From: Mangrovimonas sp. YM274 | Lineage (GTDB): Bacteria; Bacteroidota; Bacteroidia; Flavobacteriales; Flavobacteriaceae | Assembly: GCF_030908385.1 (NCBI RefSeq) | Contig: NZ_CP133091.1 | Location: 2,280,128 to 2,344,127, forward strand | Length of the DNA stretch: 64,000 nucleotides | Reading direction: 5' to 3' | Shown here: positions 34,836-44,434 of the stretch, piece after piece | How the letters are laid out: every line of letters begins with the position of its first letter | Numbering within the stretch: the stretch's first letter is position 1 | Position numbers and translations under genes: made by a program | The notes under the pieces: model-generated | Told to the model about the DNA's origin: nothing | The model's input: only the letters and a program-made list of their open reading frames with translations | The model's database searches: none

Positions 34836-35306
34836 ATGAAGAAACTACTTCTTTTAATGGCTTTGGTATTGGCATGTCCTTTCGCAAAGGCCCAAGATTT
34901 TTCAAAATTAAATAACTACGAGTTCAAAACCGCTGAAAGCTACCAACCTCAAGAAGACAATGTCCTGCTTTGCGCCAATTATCTATTTAACAATCCTGCT
35001 AATCAAAATGAAATGAATAGAAAAATCTCTATACAATTCATTACAAAATGGATGACCGGAACTCCAAATTATGATTTTGTTTTAGATGAAAATGTACTAG
35101 AGCTTACCAAAGGTAATGACGCCCTTTTTGGATTATATATGGCTGCTATGACCAAGGTCGTTTTGGAGCACAAAGGAACAACGCTTTCTCCTGACCAAGT
35201 ATATCAACAAGTAGAAAACATCTTGGTTGACTATTGCGCTAACGAGGAGAACAATATGAAACCCTCCAAAAAAATCAAGAAACTCATTAAAAACGGAAAA
35301 CGTTAA
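34836..35306 (+). CDS. Small secreted protein of unknown function
   Basis: 156 residues with a clear signal peptide (LLLLMALVLACPFAKAQ) and a mature part that is mainly helical, with two Cys (about 48 and 129) that could form a disulphide and a basic C-terminus (KKIKKLIKNGKR). I do not recognise the family. It lies between the SIMPL protein and a terminator and may be co-transcribed with the former. Confidence 0.75.
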   Translation: MKKLLLLMALVLACPFAKAQDFSKLNNYEFKTAESYQPQEDNVLLCANYLFNNPANQNEMNRKISIQFITKWMTGTPNYDFVLDENVLELTKGNDALFGLYMAAMTKVVLEHKGTTLSPDQVYQQVENILVDYCANEENNMKPSKKIKKLIKNGKR

Positions 35307-35329
35307 TACTCATTTTAAAACTTATTTTT

Positions 35330-35358
35330 AAAGGGCGCCTATTGGCGCCTTTATTTTT
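35330..35358 (+). terminator. Rho-independent terminator
   Basis: GGCGCC-TATT-GGCGCC core stem with a bulged G (35333) and A-T pairs outside, followed by TTATTTTTAT. Confidence 0.8.
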
Positions 35359-35464
35359 ATCCATATATATTGAATTTCAATTAATATAAATACGGAACAT
35401 CATAAAACAAACTCGTTCGTTTTCACTATCTTAGATTTAGGCTAATTCAAACATCATAAATACA

Positions 35465-36889
35465 ATGAAAACAAGCTTACGTTTTCTCTTATTCCTCTGC
35501 TTCATTCATATTACAGGTACTGCTCAAATCACAAAACAAGCTGTGATTACAAACATGGACGCCAAACAAGACTACTACTCTGGGATAGCCAAACAACTTT
35601 GGGAAGAACCGGAATTGAGCTATTTGGAAGAACGCAGTGCAACACTTCTTCAAAACGAACTCAACAAAGCAGGGTTTTCCATTGAAAAAGGAGTCGCTAA
35701 TATTCCTACTGCTTTTGTGGCTTCTTATGGATCAGGAAGTCCTGTAATTGCCGTTTTAGGAGAGTTTGATGCCCTTCCGGGAATGTCTCAGGAAGCAGTC
35801 CCCTATCAACAACCTAGAATTGAAGGGGCCCCAGGGCAAGCTTGTGGACATCATTTATTTGGAGCTGGAGCTCTTGCGGCGGCCATAGCTGTTAAGGACT
35901 GGCTGCAAACCACCAATACTTCTGGCACTATTCGTTACTATGGTACTCCTGCGGAGGAAGGTGGCTCCGGAAAAGTGTATATGGTGAGAGCTGGCCTTTT
36001 TAATGATGTAGATGCGGTATTGACCTGGCACCCTTGGAATGAAAACAATTCCAACCCTAGCACCAATTTGGCAACCATTTCTGGAAAATTCAGATTTAAA
36101 GGAACATCTGCTCATGCTGCCGCTGCCCCCGAAATGGGAAGGTCGGCATTAGATGCCGTGGAAAGTATGAACATGATGGTAAATTTGTTACGCGAACATA
36201 CCACAGAATCCACGCGCATTCATTATGTAATTACCAAAGGAGGAGATGCTCCCAACATTGTCCCTGCCGAAGCCGAAGTTTATTATGTGGTGCGACATGC
36301 CAATAGAGACGAAGTCAAAAATGTTTGGAACAGAATTGTAAAAGCCGCCGAAGGTGCCGCTTTGGGCACAGAAACAACCATGAATTACGAAATTATTGGG
36401 GGAACCTATGACAAACTCCCCAATGAGGCCTTAGCCCAAATAATGCATGACAACTTGACCTTGGTTGGAGGCGTCCACTACACACAAAACGAACTGGATT
36501 TTGCCAAAGCCATTCAAAAAACACTCTCCAAGCCAGAGCCTTTGGATAAGGCAGAAATCATCCAACCAATGGCCTTTACCTATGGAAAAGCTTCTGCCGA
36601 TACCGCTGACGTTAGTTGGGCTGTGCCACTAAGCCAAATTAGAACGGCAACCTGGGTACCCGGAACGCCAGCACATAGTTGGCAGGCCGTTGCAGCAGGT
36701 GGCAGCAGTATTGGCTTTAAAGGTATGATGGTAGCCGCCAAAACATTGGCATTGTCTGCCATAGATTTATACACTTCTCCAGAATTATTGAAAGACATCC
36801 GCACAGAGTTTAACCAAAGGCGCGGAACAGATTATAAATATGAAGCACTATTGGGAAACAGGCAACCAGCCTTAGACTATCGCAAATAG
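35465..36889 (+). CDS. Secreted M20 family amidohydrolase (AbgB-like)
   Basis: 474-residue exported zinc hydrolase. Signal peptide LRFLLFLCFIHITGTAQ. Metal and catalytic motifs: GQACGHHLFGAG (Cys/His ligands), TPAEEGGSGK (catalytic Glu pair), TWHPWNE, the dimer-domain FKGTSAHAAAAPEMGRSALDA, and a C-terminal His in AHSWQAVAAG. It resembles aminobenzoyl-glutamate hydrolase subunit B and related aminoacylases. Substrate not known. A TATCTTAG box at 35427 probably starts the transcript. Confidence 0.88.
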   Translation: MKTSLRFLLFLCFIHITGTAQITKQAVITNMDAKQDYYSGIAKQLWEEPELSYLEERSATLLQNELNKAGFSIEKGVANIPTAFVASYGSGSPVIAVLGEFDALPGMSQEAVPYQQPRIEGAPGQACGHHLFGAGALAAAIAVKDWLQTTNTSGTIRYYGTPAEEGGSGKVYMVRAGLFNDVDAVLTWHPWNENNSNPSTNLATISGKFRFKGTSAHAAAAPEMGRSALDAVESMNMMVNLLREHTTESTRIHYVITKGGDAPNIVPAEAEVYYVVRHANRDEVKNVWNRIVKAAEGAALGTETTMNYEIIGGTYDKLPNEALAQIMHDNLTLVGGVHYTQNELDFAKAIQKTLSKPEPLDKAEIIQPMAFTYGKASADTADVSWAVPLSQIRTATWVPGTPAHSWQAVAAGGSSIGFKGMMVAAKTLALSAIDLYTSPELLKDIRTEFNQRRGTDYKYEALLGNRQPALDYRK

Positions 36890-36921
36890 ACAGCACCAAG
36901 AATCCTCTAAATTAATAAACA

Positions 36922-37506
36922 GTGAATTACAGCATTTACACCCCCGACGACTTTAAACCAAAATCTTGGAGTGGAGGCACCACTACTGAACTGTGCATTT
37001 TTCCCTCTGAAGCTTCCTATAAAGCATTGAATTTTGATTTCAGATTAAGCACAGCTACAGTAGACATTGAAACTTCAAAATTTACCAAACTGCCGGGAAT
37101 CTCACGTCAATTGATGGTTTTGGAAGGCAATATTACCTTAAAGCATCAAAATCATCATAACGCTACGCTTAATGCAGGAGAGATTGATTGCTTTGATGGT
37201 GATTGGACAACTACTTCCAAAGGGACTTGTACAGATTTCAACCTAATGACCTCCAAAGACATCAAAGGAAAACTGTCTGCTCTGGACTTAAAACTCTATA
37301 AACGTACAAGTTTTGAAATAGATAAGTCAACATCGTTTTTCGGTTTGTATCTCTATACCGGTTCTTTAAGTATTTTCTTTGAAGACCAGCAGGTGAACTT
37401 GCAAAAAGGGCATCTATTTTGTTTTAAAGATCCAATTCCAACATCCTTGTCTTTATTTGCAAATGCGAATTGTCTGGGAGCTATTGTTGACATTAAAAAA
37501 CATTGA
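36922..37506 (+). CDS. hutD: HutD family cupin-like protein
   Basis: 194-residue soluble protein with a GTG start. It matches HutD: W-S-G-G-T-T-T-E-L (about 16-24), FDFRLSTATVDI, FTKLPGISRQLMVLEG, and an aspartate-rich strand GEIDCFDGDW. HutD usually accompanies histidine-utilisation genes, where it may sense or limit urocanate/formylglutamate levels. No hutHUIG genes are here, so this copy is an orphan. It begins 32 bases after the M20 hydrolase gene. Confidence 0.83.
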   Translation: MNYSIYTPDDFKPKSWSGGTTTELCIFPSEASYKALNFDFRLSTATVDIETSKFTKLPGISRQLMVLEGNITLKHQNHHNATLNAGEIDCFDGDWTTTSKGTCTDFNLMTSKDIKGKLSALDLKLYKRTSFEIDKSTSFFGLYLYTGSLSIFFEDQQVNLQKGHLFCFKDPIPTSLSLFANANCLGAIVDIKKH

Positions 37507-37594
37507 AATGCGATGACTTTCCAATGAACAAATCCCTACAATTTAAATTCAATCAATAGTTTTTATTAATTTCACTGAAGCAATTAAACTCCAT

Positions 37595-38152
37595 ATGAAA
37601 ACCGAAAGAGAAAAAATGATAGCTGGAGAGCCTTATGATGCGCATTGTAAAGAAATGATAGACTTAAGAACCAAAGTCAAGCGCATTCTTCACAAACTAA
37701 ATGTCACCGAATACTACACCGATAAATTTCAGGAGACCATAAATGAACTTTGTCCTAACTCCGCAAAAGACATTCATCTAGAACCGCCTTTCTATTGTGA
37801 TTATGGTGAACACATCTTTGCTGGAGAAGGTGTATTTGTGAATTTTGGAGCCGTCATCCTTGATGGCGCCAAAGTAACCATTGGTAGAAAAACCTTGATT
37901 GCACCTGGTGTACACATTTACACGGCACAACATCCTCTAAATATTGAAGACCGTCGAGTTTGGGAAGACTGTAAACCCGTAACCATTGGTGAGGAATGTT
38001 GGATTGGAGGGCACGCCACCATTTGTCCGGGCGTAACCATTGGAGACCGAAGTGTTATAGGTGCTGGTTCCGTAGTCACTAAAGATATTCCAGCAGATGT
38101 TTTGGCGGTTGGCAATCCTGCAAGAGTAATTAGAAATCTGAATGAAGCATAA
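37595..38152 (+). CDS. Sugar O-acetyltransferase, hexapeptide (Maa/NodL) family
   Basis: 185-residue trimeric left-handed beta-helix enzyme. The N-terminal Maa domain is opened by KMIAGEPYDAHCKE. Hexapeptide repeats run from about residue 70, and the catalytic His is in HIYTAQHPLN (about 108-117). The turn CWIGGHATICPGVTIGDRSVIGAGSVV is typical. It transfers acetyl from acetyl-CoA to a sugar hydroxyl. Substrate unknown. Confidence 0.9.
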   Translation: MKTEREKMIAGEPYDAHCKEMIDLRTKVKRILHKLNVTEYYTDKFQETINELCPNSAKDIHLEPPFYCDYGEHIFAGEGVFVNFGAVILDGAKVTIGRKTLIAPGVHIYTAQHPLNIEDRRVWEDCKPVTIGEECWIGGHATICPGVTIGDRSVIGAGSVVTKDIPADVLAVGNPARVIRNLNEA

Positions 38153-38167
38153 CAATCCGTAACTATT

Positions 38168-38998
38168 TTGAAATTCATTGTATTCCCTCTAATAGCGTTT
38201 CTAATTTCTACTTCCGGTATATTGTGCCAAACAAAGCAAAAAGATGCACCTAGCTCCTATTTGGATGACTTCCATTTTAAGTGGATAACTAAAAAAGATA
38301 CTTTCCATCTAAAGGCTCAAAGCAAATCCTATGCGCCCATCGAAATCATTATTAGCGACAGACAAACCGAAAAAGAACTGTATTCACTGTTGCTTCAACC
38401 TTTTGACAGTGTTGCTATTTTAAAATTAAAAGGAAATGACTTAAACTCGGTAAAACAAAAAATTTCAGACAGTTTGAAAATTGGATACTATTTTGGGCAT
38501 CCAGACATCATTAAACCCAATTTAAACCATCCCTACACGTTACCTTTCAGTAAAGGTAAAGCTTATGAGGTAAGCCAAGGTTTTAATGGAAAAACATCCC
38601 ACAACCATATAGCTTCAAGATATGCTATAGACTTCCAACTAAATATTGGAGAACCTGTTTACGCAGCTCGTTCAGGAACTGTAGTAAAAGTAATCGACTG
38701 GTTTTCCAAACAAGGAGGCCCTGAATTAAAAAATGCAGCCAACAAGATTATAATCTTGCATGAAGATGGCACTATAGCCAATTACGCCCACCTAGATTAT
38801 AAGGGATCTTTGGTACAGGAAGGTATGTATGTAGAAGCTGGACAAAAAATAGGCACTTCTGGTTTAACTGGATATACCAATGGTCCTCACTTACATTTTG
38901 TTGTTAGGAAGGAACGTGACATAGCCATTCCAATCCAATTTGAAGGATATGAAAACCGTAACCTCAAAAAAGGTAAGCGTTATATAAGAAAACAATAG
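38168..38998 (+). CDS. Secreted M23 family metallopeptidase (LytM domain)
   Basis: 276-residue exported protein with a TTG start (no ATG precedes the signal peptide). Signal peptide FIVFPLIAFLISTSGILC, a 100-residue N-terminal beta-rich part, then the LytM zinc domain: His145/147 and D155 in the HNHIASRYAIDF segment, NYAHLDY, and HLHF (241-244). M23 enzymes cut peptidoglycan peptide bridges or act as non-catalytic activators; the ligands look intact. Convergent with the ABC-F gene. Confidence 0.87.
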   Translation: MKFIVFPLIAFLISTSGILCQTKQKDAPSSYLDDFHFKWITKKDTFHLKAQSKSYAPIEIIISDRQTEKELYSLLLQPFDSVAILKLKGNDLNSVKQKISDSLKIGYYFGHPDIIKPNLNHPYTLPFSKGKAYEVSQGFNGKTSHNHIASRYAIDFQLNIGEPVYAARSGTVVKVIDWFSKQGGPELKNAANKIIILHEDGTIANYAHLDYKGSLVQEGMYVEAGQKIGTSGLTGYTNGPHLHFVVRKERDIAIPIQFEGYENRNLKKGKRYIRKQ

Positions 38999-39031
38999 AA
39001 AAGTTCGATTTCTCTTTAAAAGCCTCCACAA

Positions 39032-40669
39032 CTATTTCATGAGTTGAATGTCTGCAATTCGCTCCATGCGATTACGTTCCAAAAAGGCATCGATCGTTTC
39101 AAAATGCTCAATCACACGTTGATCCTTAAATTCGAATACTTTTTGTGACAAGCCTTGAAGGAAATCACGATCGTGGGATACTAGAATCATTGTTCCGTCG
39201 AAATCTAAAAGAGCCTCTTTCAACACCTCTTTAGATTTTAGGTCCAAGTGATTGGTAGGCTCATCCAGAATCAAAAGGTTCACAGGTTCCAATAACAACT
39301 TTACCATTGCCAAACGTGTCTTCTCCCCTCCTGAAAGTACGCCTACTTTTTTATCGATATCGTCTCCAGAGAACATAAAACGTCCCAATATATTCTTGAT
39401 TTGGGTTCTAATTTCTCCTTGTGCCACTTCATCTACGGTTTGGAAAATGGTCAGTTCATTATCCAATAATGACGCTTGATTTTGGGCAAAGTAGCCCACT
39501 TTTACATTATGCCCTAATTGGCAAGTTCCTTCAACCTCAATTTCATTTAAAATAGCCTTGATCATGGTCGACTTTCCTTCTCCATTTCGCCCAACAAAAC
39601 ATACCTTCTCACCTCTTGAAATAGACATGCTGGCATTTCGAAACACCACTTTATCTCCATAGGCCTTAGATACTTCCTGAACCGTTACAGGATAATCCCC
39701 TGAACGAGGTGCTGGCGGGAAACGTAATTTTAATGCTGAGGTATCGATTTCATCCACCTCAATAATTTCCAATTTTTCCAACATCCGTTCTCGCGAAGCT
39801 ACTTGATTGGTTTTGGAAAACGTCCCCTTGAAACGCTCAATAAACGCCATGTTATCGGCAATAAACTTTTGCTGTTCTTGATAGGCCTTCAATTGATGAG
39901 CACGGCGTTCTTCACGCAATTGCAAATAATGGGAATAGTTGGCTTTATAATCATAAATGCGGCCCATGGTTACCTCAATGGTCCTGTTGGTAATATTATC
40001 AATAAACGCCTTGTCGTGAGAAATTACCAACACCGCATTGGCTTTATTCACTAGGAAATCCTCTAACCAAATCACCGATTCAATATCGATATGGTTGGTA
40101 GGCTCATCCAAAAGGATCAAATCCGGTTTTTGAAGCAAGATTTTGGCCAACTCAATACGCATACGCCATCCACCACTAAACTCCTTTGTTTGTCTTTTAA
40201 AATCTTCCTGCTTAAACCCCAATCCCTTCAAAGCCTTTTCAACCTCGGCATCATAGTTCACTTCCTCCAAAGCATAGTACTTCTCTCCAAGATCGGCAAC
40301 TCGTTCAATTATTTTCATGTATGCCTCACTTTCATAATCGGTTCTGGTTTCCAATTCCTTGTTCAGGGCATCCATTTCATCACGCATAGCAAACACATGT
40401 TTAAAGGCTTTGGCAGCCTCTTCAAACACCGTGCAATTATCTTCCGTCAACAAATGCTGTGGCAAGTATGCAATCACGGCATCTTTAGGGCTTCTCACAT
40501 GACCTCTGGTAGCTTTTTGTGCTCCAGCGATAATTTTCATCATGGTAGATTTTCCCGCACCGTTTTTTCCCATTAAGGCAATCTTATCGGTTGGATTAAT
40601 CACAAAGGAAACATCTTTAAATAAAGTTGTTCCGTTAAATTCTACTGCTAAATTATCTATCGAGATCAT
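39032..40669 (-). CDS. ABC-F family ATPase (ribosome-associated, YbiT/EttA-like)
   Basis: 545-residue soluble protein with two ABC domains and no membrane part. First domain: Walker A GKNGAGKST (about 34-42), signature FSGGWRMR, Walker B LILLDEPTNHID. Inter-domain linker with the basic P-site-tRNA-interaction region rich in Arg/Lys/Gln (about 240-315). Second domain: GRNGEGKST, LSGGEKTR, LLILDEPTNHLD. ABC-F proteins bind the ribosomal E site and modulate translation or protect against antibiotics. Preceded by a long hairpin and a TACCTTCG box. Confidence 0.92.
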   Translation of the reverse strand: MISIDNLAVEFNGTTLFKDVSFVINPTDKIALMGKNGAGKSTMMKIIAGAQKATRGHVRSPKDAVIAYLPQHLLTEDNCTVFEEAAKAFKHVFAMRDEMDALNKELETRTDYESEAYMKIIERVADLGEKYYALEEVNYDAEVEKALKGLGFKQEDFKRQTKEFSGGWRMRIELAKILLQKPDLILLDEPTNHIDIESVIWLEDFLVNKANAVLVISHDKAFIDNITNRTIEVTMGRIYDYKANYSHYLQLREERRAHQLKAYQEQQKFIADNMAFIERFKGTFSKTNQVASRERMLEKLEIIEVDEIDTSALKLRFPPAPRSGDYPVTVQEVSKAYGDKVVFRNASMSISRGEKVCFVGRNGEGKSTMIKAILNEIEVEGTCQLGHNVKVGYFAQNQASLLDNELTIFQTVDEVAQGEIRTQIKNILGRFMFSGDDIDKKVGVLSGGEKTRLAMVKLLLEPVNLLILDEPTNHLDLKSKEVLKEALLDFDGTMILVSHDRDFLQGLSQKVFEFKDQRVIEHFETIDAFLERNRMERIADIQLMK

Positions 40670-40689
40670 GGTTTCATTTTTAAAGGCGC

Positions 40690-40697
40690 GAAGGTAC
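40690..40697 (-). promoter_or_regulatory. Candidate -7 box TACCTTCG of the ABC-F gene
   Basis: One mismatch from TAnnTTTG on the minus strand, 21 bases before the ATG at 40669. It lies just after the hairpin at 40704-40757 and its T-run. Confidence 0.4.
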
Positions 40698-40698
40698 T

Positions 40699-40757
40699 AA
40701 AAAGGGCAATGCTGTGGAAGATTTTATAAAAAATCACATTCCCTTATAGCATTGCCC
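40699..40757 (-). terminator. Long terminator/attenuator hairpin between pepP and ABC-F gene
   Basis: Perfect 10-bp arms GGGCAATGCT / AGCATTGCCC, 34 bases apart, with an inner GATTTT/AAAATC stem. On the minus strand the outer stem is followed by TTTTTAG, so it can terminate the aminopeptidase transcript. Its place 35 bases before the ABC-F start also suits attenuation. Confidence 0.7.
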
Positions 40758-40792
40758 AATAAACTTAAAATATGTTGTGTTTTTAAAAGTCC

Positions 40793-42274
40793 TTAGTTCA
40801 AACTAGGAACCTCAAACGTCCCAAAAGGACTCTCTTCTTTCATCAAAGATTCAATCCCCTCAGAGGTTCTTGGGGCTTCCGCTGAAAGGTTTACCGGACC
40901 GTTTTGGGTAATTAGAATATCGTCCTCGATTCGCACCGCAATGCCCCACCATTTTTTATCGCAAGGACTACCCTCCTGAATATAGATGCCGGGTTCCACT
41001 GTAATCACCATATTAGCTTCCAAATCGCCTCTAAGTCCCGCGTCATGAACATCCAATCCTAAATAATGAGACGTTCCGTGAGGGAAATATTGTCTGCCTT
41101 CCTCCAATGATTTTGTGATGCCTAATTTCATAAGTCCTTCGTAAACCACCTCTCGAGCGGCCTTGTCTGGAGCTTTATAGGCACTACCTACTTTGGAAGC
41201 TGCAATACCGGCCTCCTGAGCCTTGTATACCAAATCATAAATTGCTTTTTGTTCTTTCGTAAATTTTCCATTGGCAGGAATGGTTCTAGTCACATCGGCT
41301 GAATACCCATGATACTCCGCCCCCAAATCCATCAACACCAAATCGTTTCCAACTTTGGTTTTGGAATTCTCAATATAGTGCAGCACACAACCGTTATGCC
41401 CGGCGCCTACAATACTCGGGTAGCCCTCATACTCGCTGCCATATCGTTTGTAAATATACTCATGAACTCCCTGAATTTCAGTTTCGGACATTCCAGGGTG
41501 CATTGCCTTCATAATTTCTCGTTGCCCCATGGCAGAAATTCGGATGGCTTTGGTCAGCAATACCAATTCTTCTTCTGTTTTAATCTGACGCAACCCTGCC
41601 ATTAAATTGGACAAGGTTTTAGTATCTGTTTTTACGTTCGTATTTTTTAAGATAGCTTCATCAGGAAGTTCTGGATTTTCACCTGTATGGGAAATGCTGT
41701 AATTCGTTTGCCATTGTACTTGGCTTTTAAAGGATTTGATCAAATCAAACAAATCGGCTTTATCTCCTTTGGAATCTCTATAATCATCCTGGAATGGTTT
41801 GAATAAAACACTATCAAAACCAGCATAGTCAATTCCTGAATCCAAAAATTCTTTCCCGTTAAGAGCTGTTTCAAATTCCAACTGTTTCTTTGCGCCTTCT
41901 ACTCCCAAACGATAGCCTGTCCATTGTTCTGCCTTAGCATTACGCTCCTGCACATAAATAATTTCATTATAAGAATTCCCCTCAGCATCCGTTTGCATTT
42001 CAGAAAAAATTACCAAAACGGCATGTGGTTCCTTATAGCCTGTCAGATAATAAAAATCCGGATCTTGGTGGTATACGTAATCCACATCATTGGCACGATT
42101 TCTAACCGCATTGGCAAAAAATACAGCCACACTGTGTTCTGGCATAGACTCACGCAAAGCCTCTCTTCTTTCTTTGTGGAATTCAGCCGACAAATAATCT
42201 TGTGGAACATCTTTTTGAGCCTGTACCGTTATACAAAACAGACTACTTAACACCATAAAAACGAGAGATTTCAT
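40793..42274 (-). CDS. pepP: Secreted aminopeptidase P (M24, Xaa-Pro) family protein
   Basis: 493-residue exported peptidase that removes N-terminal residues before Pro. Signal peptide LVFMVLSSLFCITVQAQ, an N-terminal creatinase-like domain (about 25-215), then the pita-bread catalytic domain with the five metal ligands: D in LMDLGAEYHGYSADVT (two Asp), H in FPHGTSHYLGLDVHD, E in TVEPGIYI, and E in VRIEDDIL. Periplasmic location inferred from the signal peptide. Confidence 0.9.
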   Translation of the reverse strand: MKSLVFMVLSSLFCITVQAQKDVPQDYLSAEFHKERREALRESMPEHSVAVFFANAVRNRANDVDYVYHQDPDFYYLTGYKEPHAVLVIFSEMQTDAEGNSYNEIIYVQERNAKAEQWTGYRLGVEGAKKQLEFETALNGKEFLDSGIDYAGFDSVLFKPFQDDYRDSKGDKADLFDLIKSFKSQVQWQTNYSISHTGENPELPDEAILKNTNVKTDTKTLSNLMAGLRQIKTEEELVLLTKAIRISAMGQREIMKAMHPGMSETEIQGVHEYIYKRYGSEYEGYPSIVGAGHNGCVLHYIENSKTKVGNDLVLMDLGAEYHGYSADVTRTIPANGKFTKEQKAIYDLVYKAQEAGIAASKVGSAYKAPDKAAREVVYEGLMKLGITKSLEEGRQYFPHGTSHYLGLDVHDAGLRGDLEANMVITVEPGIYIQEGSPCDKKWWGIAVRIEDDILITQNGPVNLSAEAPRTSEGIESLMKEESPFGTFEVPSLN

Positions 42275-42402
42275 ATACTATAAATTTGTTAGCGTGTAAA
42301 AATAAGAACATTCTTAAATGTACAGCCCAATGCTTTTCTGTTTAACATAGTTTTAAACCCATTTTATGGGATGCCCTTTCTTCAAAACCAGATAAAATTC
42401 TC

Positions 42403-42410
42403 TACTTTTG
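42403..42410 (+). promoter_or_regulatory. -7 box TACTTTTG of gcvT
   Basis: Exact TAnnTTTG match, 24 bases before ATG 42435. It excludes the longer frame that would open at 42408 inside the box. No -33 TTG at normal spacing. Confidence 0.55.
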
Positions 42411-42434
42411 CGCAACATTCAATATAATTTAGAA

Positions 42435-43517
42435 ATGAAAAATACAGCCTTAACAGCCACTCATGAAGCACTTGGCGCCAAAATGGTTCCGTTTGCAGGA
42501 TTTAATATGCCCGTACAATATGAGGGTGTTAATATAGAACATGAAACCGTTAGAAAAGCCGTTGGTGTTTTTGATGTAAGCCATATGGGCGAATTCTTGA
42601 TTGAAGGGCCTCACGCTTTGGAATTGATACAAAAAGTAAGCAGCAACGATGCTTCCAAATTAGCAATCGGAAAGGCACAATACAGTTGCATGCCAAATGA
42701 CGATGGTGGTATTGTTGACGATTTAATTATCTACCAACTTAAGGAAGAAACCTATCTTTTGGTGGTAAATGCTAGTAACATTGAAAAGGATTGGAACTGG
42801 ATTTCTTCCAAGAATGATGTTGGTGCAGAGATGCGCAATTTAAGTGACGATTATTCGTTATTGGCTATACAAGGTCCCAAAGCCGTAGAAGCTATGCAAT
42901 CACTTACAAGCCATGATCTATCCGCAATCAAATTCTACAATTTTGTTGTAGGTGACTTTGCTGGGCTTGACAACATCATCATTTCTGCGACTGGCTATAC
43001 TGGAAGTGGTGGTTTTGAAATTTACTGCAAAAACGACCAGGCTCAACAAGTTTGGGACAAGGTGTTTGAAGCTGGTGCCGACTATGGTATCAAACCAATT
43101 GGTTTGGCTGCTCGCGACACTTTGCGTTTAGAAATGGGATACTGTTTATACGGTAACGATATCAATGACACAACCTCTCCTCTTGAAGCAGGTTTGGGAT
43201 GGATTACCAAATTCACTAAAGACTTCACCAATAGCGAAGCTTTAAAACAACAAAAAGAAGAAGGTGTACAACGTAAATTGGTTGCCTTTGAACTTGACGA
43301 GCGTGGTATTCCAAGACAAGGTTACGATATTGTTGACGCTGAAGGCAATGTGATTGGTCAAGTTACTTCTGGAACCATGTCTCCTTCATTAGGAAAAGGT
43401 ATTGGATTGGGTTACGTTCCTACTGCCCTTGCTGGAGTAGACAATAAAATCCACATTCAAATTAGAAAAAATGCCATTCCTGCAACGGTGGTTAAATTGC
43501 CCTTTTATAAAGGCTAG
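42435..43517 (+). CDS. gcvT: Glycine cleavage system aminomethyltransferase (T protein)
   Basis: 360-residue enzyme that moves the methylene group from the H-protein aminomethyl-lipoate to tetrahydrofolate, releasing ammonia. Family motifs: [20 protein letters not shown] at the N-terminus, [12 protein letters not shown], the catalytic Asp region [24 protein letters not shown], and [21 protein letters not shown]. Length is normal. gcvP and gcvH are not in this window. A nucleotide-sugar-type reductase gene follows after 27 bases. Confidence 0.95.
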   Translation: MKNTALTATHEALGAKMVPFAGFNMPVQYEGVNIEHETVRKAVGVFDVSHMGEFLIEGPHALELIQKVSSNDASKLAIGKAQYSCMPNDDGGIVDDLIIYQLKEETYLLVVNASNIEKDWNWISSKNDVGAEMRNLSDDYSLLAIQGPKAVEAMQSLTSHDLSAIKFYNFVVGDFAGLDNIIISATGYTGSGGFEIYCKNDQAQQVWDKVFEAGADYGIKPIGLAARDTLRLEMGYCLYGNDINDTTSPLEAGLGWITKFTKDFTNSEALKQQKEEGVQRKLVAFELDERGIPRQGYDIVDAEGNVIGQVTSGTMSPSLGKGIGLGYVPTALAGVDNKIHIQIRKNAIPATVVKLPFYKG

Positions 43518-43544
43518 CAAACTATTGGGAAAAGACGGAAATTA

Positions 43545-44378
43545 ATGCAGGAGGCCACAAATAAACATAGGATTTTAATTTTAGGAGCAAGCGGCTTTTT
43601 GGGCAATGCCCTTTATAAAGAGCTTTGCTCCTATTTTAAAACCTTTGGCACCTACCGAATTCCTAAAAAAGACTTTGAAAACAACGCTCATTTTTTTCCT
43701 TACAATGTAGAAGAAGATGACGTTATAGAAATCATTGAGGCTGTTAAGCCAACGATTATCATTTCTTCTCTACGCGGCGACTTTCATGCCCAAACTATTG
43801 CACATCAGCATATCTCGGATTATTTACTATCCCATAAACAATGTAAACTAATCTTTTTGTCGTCTGCCAATGTGTTTGATGCTTATAGTAAGTTCCCTAG
43901 TTACGAACTGGACAAAACCTTTAGCCATAGCATTTATGGGCATTTCAAAATAAAAATTGAGAACATGCTATTACGGCTTCCCAAAAAGCAAGTCGTTATT
44001 GCTCGCTTACCAATGGTATTGGGAACACAATGCCCTAGAATCAAAGAGCTTAAGCAACATATTGGAGAAGGTACCGCTGTAGAAGTGTTCCCAAACATTA
44101 TCATGAACGTTACCACAGATGCTAAAATCACCCAACAACTCCATTACATTATCAACAGGAACAAGTCGGGAGTTTTTCATCTTGGTAGTACAGATTTGGT
44201 GCACCACGACGAATTTATTAAAGACATTGTAAAACTGCTCACGGATAATAAAATCAATTTTAAGCAGGTCTATACCACCAATGAAGATCGTTATTTGGCA
44301 GTTTTACCTAAATACAACCTTTTGCCAAAGCACCTTCAAATTTCCAGTACTCAAGTTTTAGAAGAACTCAACAAATAA
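43545..44378 (+). CDS. SDR/RmlD-like NAD(P)-dependent sugar reductase or epimerase
   Basis: 277-residue extended-SDR-type protein. Rossmann motif ILILGASGFLGNAL (GxxGxxG), catalytic YxxxK in SIYGHFKIK, and a Ser-rich LIFLSSANVF segment before it. The overall pattern matches dTDP-4-dehydrorhamnose reductase (RmlD), but the length and the lack of other rml genes mean the substrate is unknown. Confidence 0.8.
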   Translation: MQEATNKHRILILGASGFLGNALYKELCSYFKTFGTYRIPKKDFENNAHFFPYNVEEDDVIEIIEAVKPTIIISSLRGDFHAQTIAHQHISDYLLSHKQCKLIFLSSANVFDAYSKFPSYELDKTFSHSIYGHFKIKIENMLLRLPKKQVVIARLPMVLGTQCPRIKELKQHIGEGTAVEVFPNIIMNVTTDAKITQQLHYIINRNKSGVFHLGSTDLVHHDEFIKDIVKLLTDNKINFKQVYTTNEDRYLAVLPKYNLLPKHLQISSTQVLEELNK

Positions 44379-44434
44379 AACAAGGCTTCCTCCAATTATT
44401 TTTTTAAATTTAAGGGTAACCAATTTTATATTTT

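Noticed and set aside
40091-40576. 161-codon plus-strand frame opposite the ABC-F gene
   Set aside because: The real gene on the minus strand has all ABC motifs; the opposite frame has no recognisable family.
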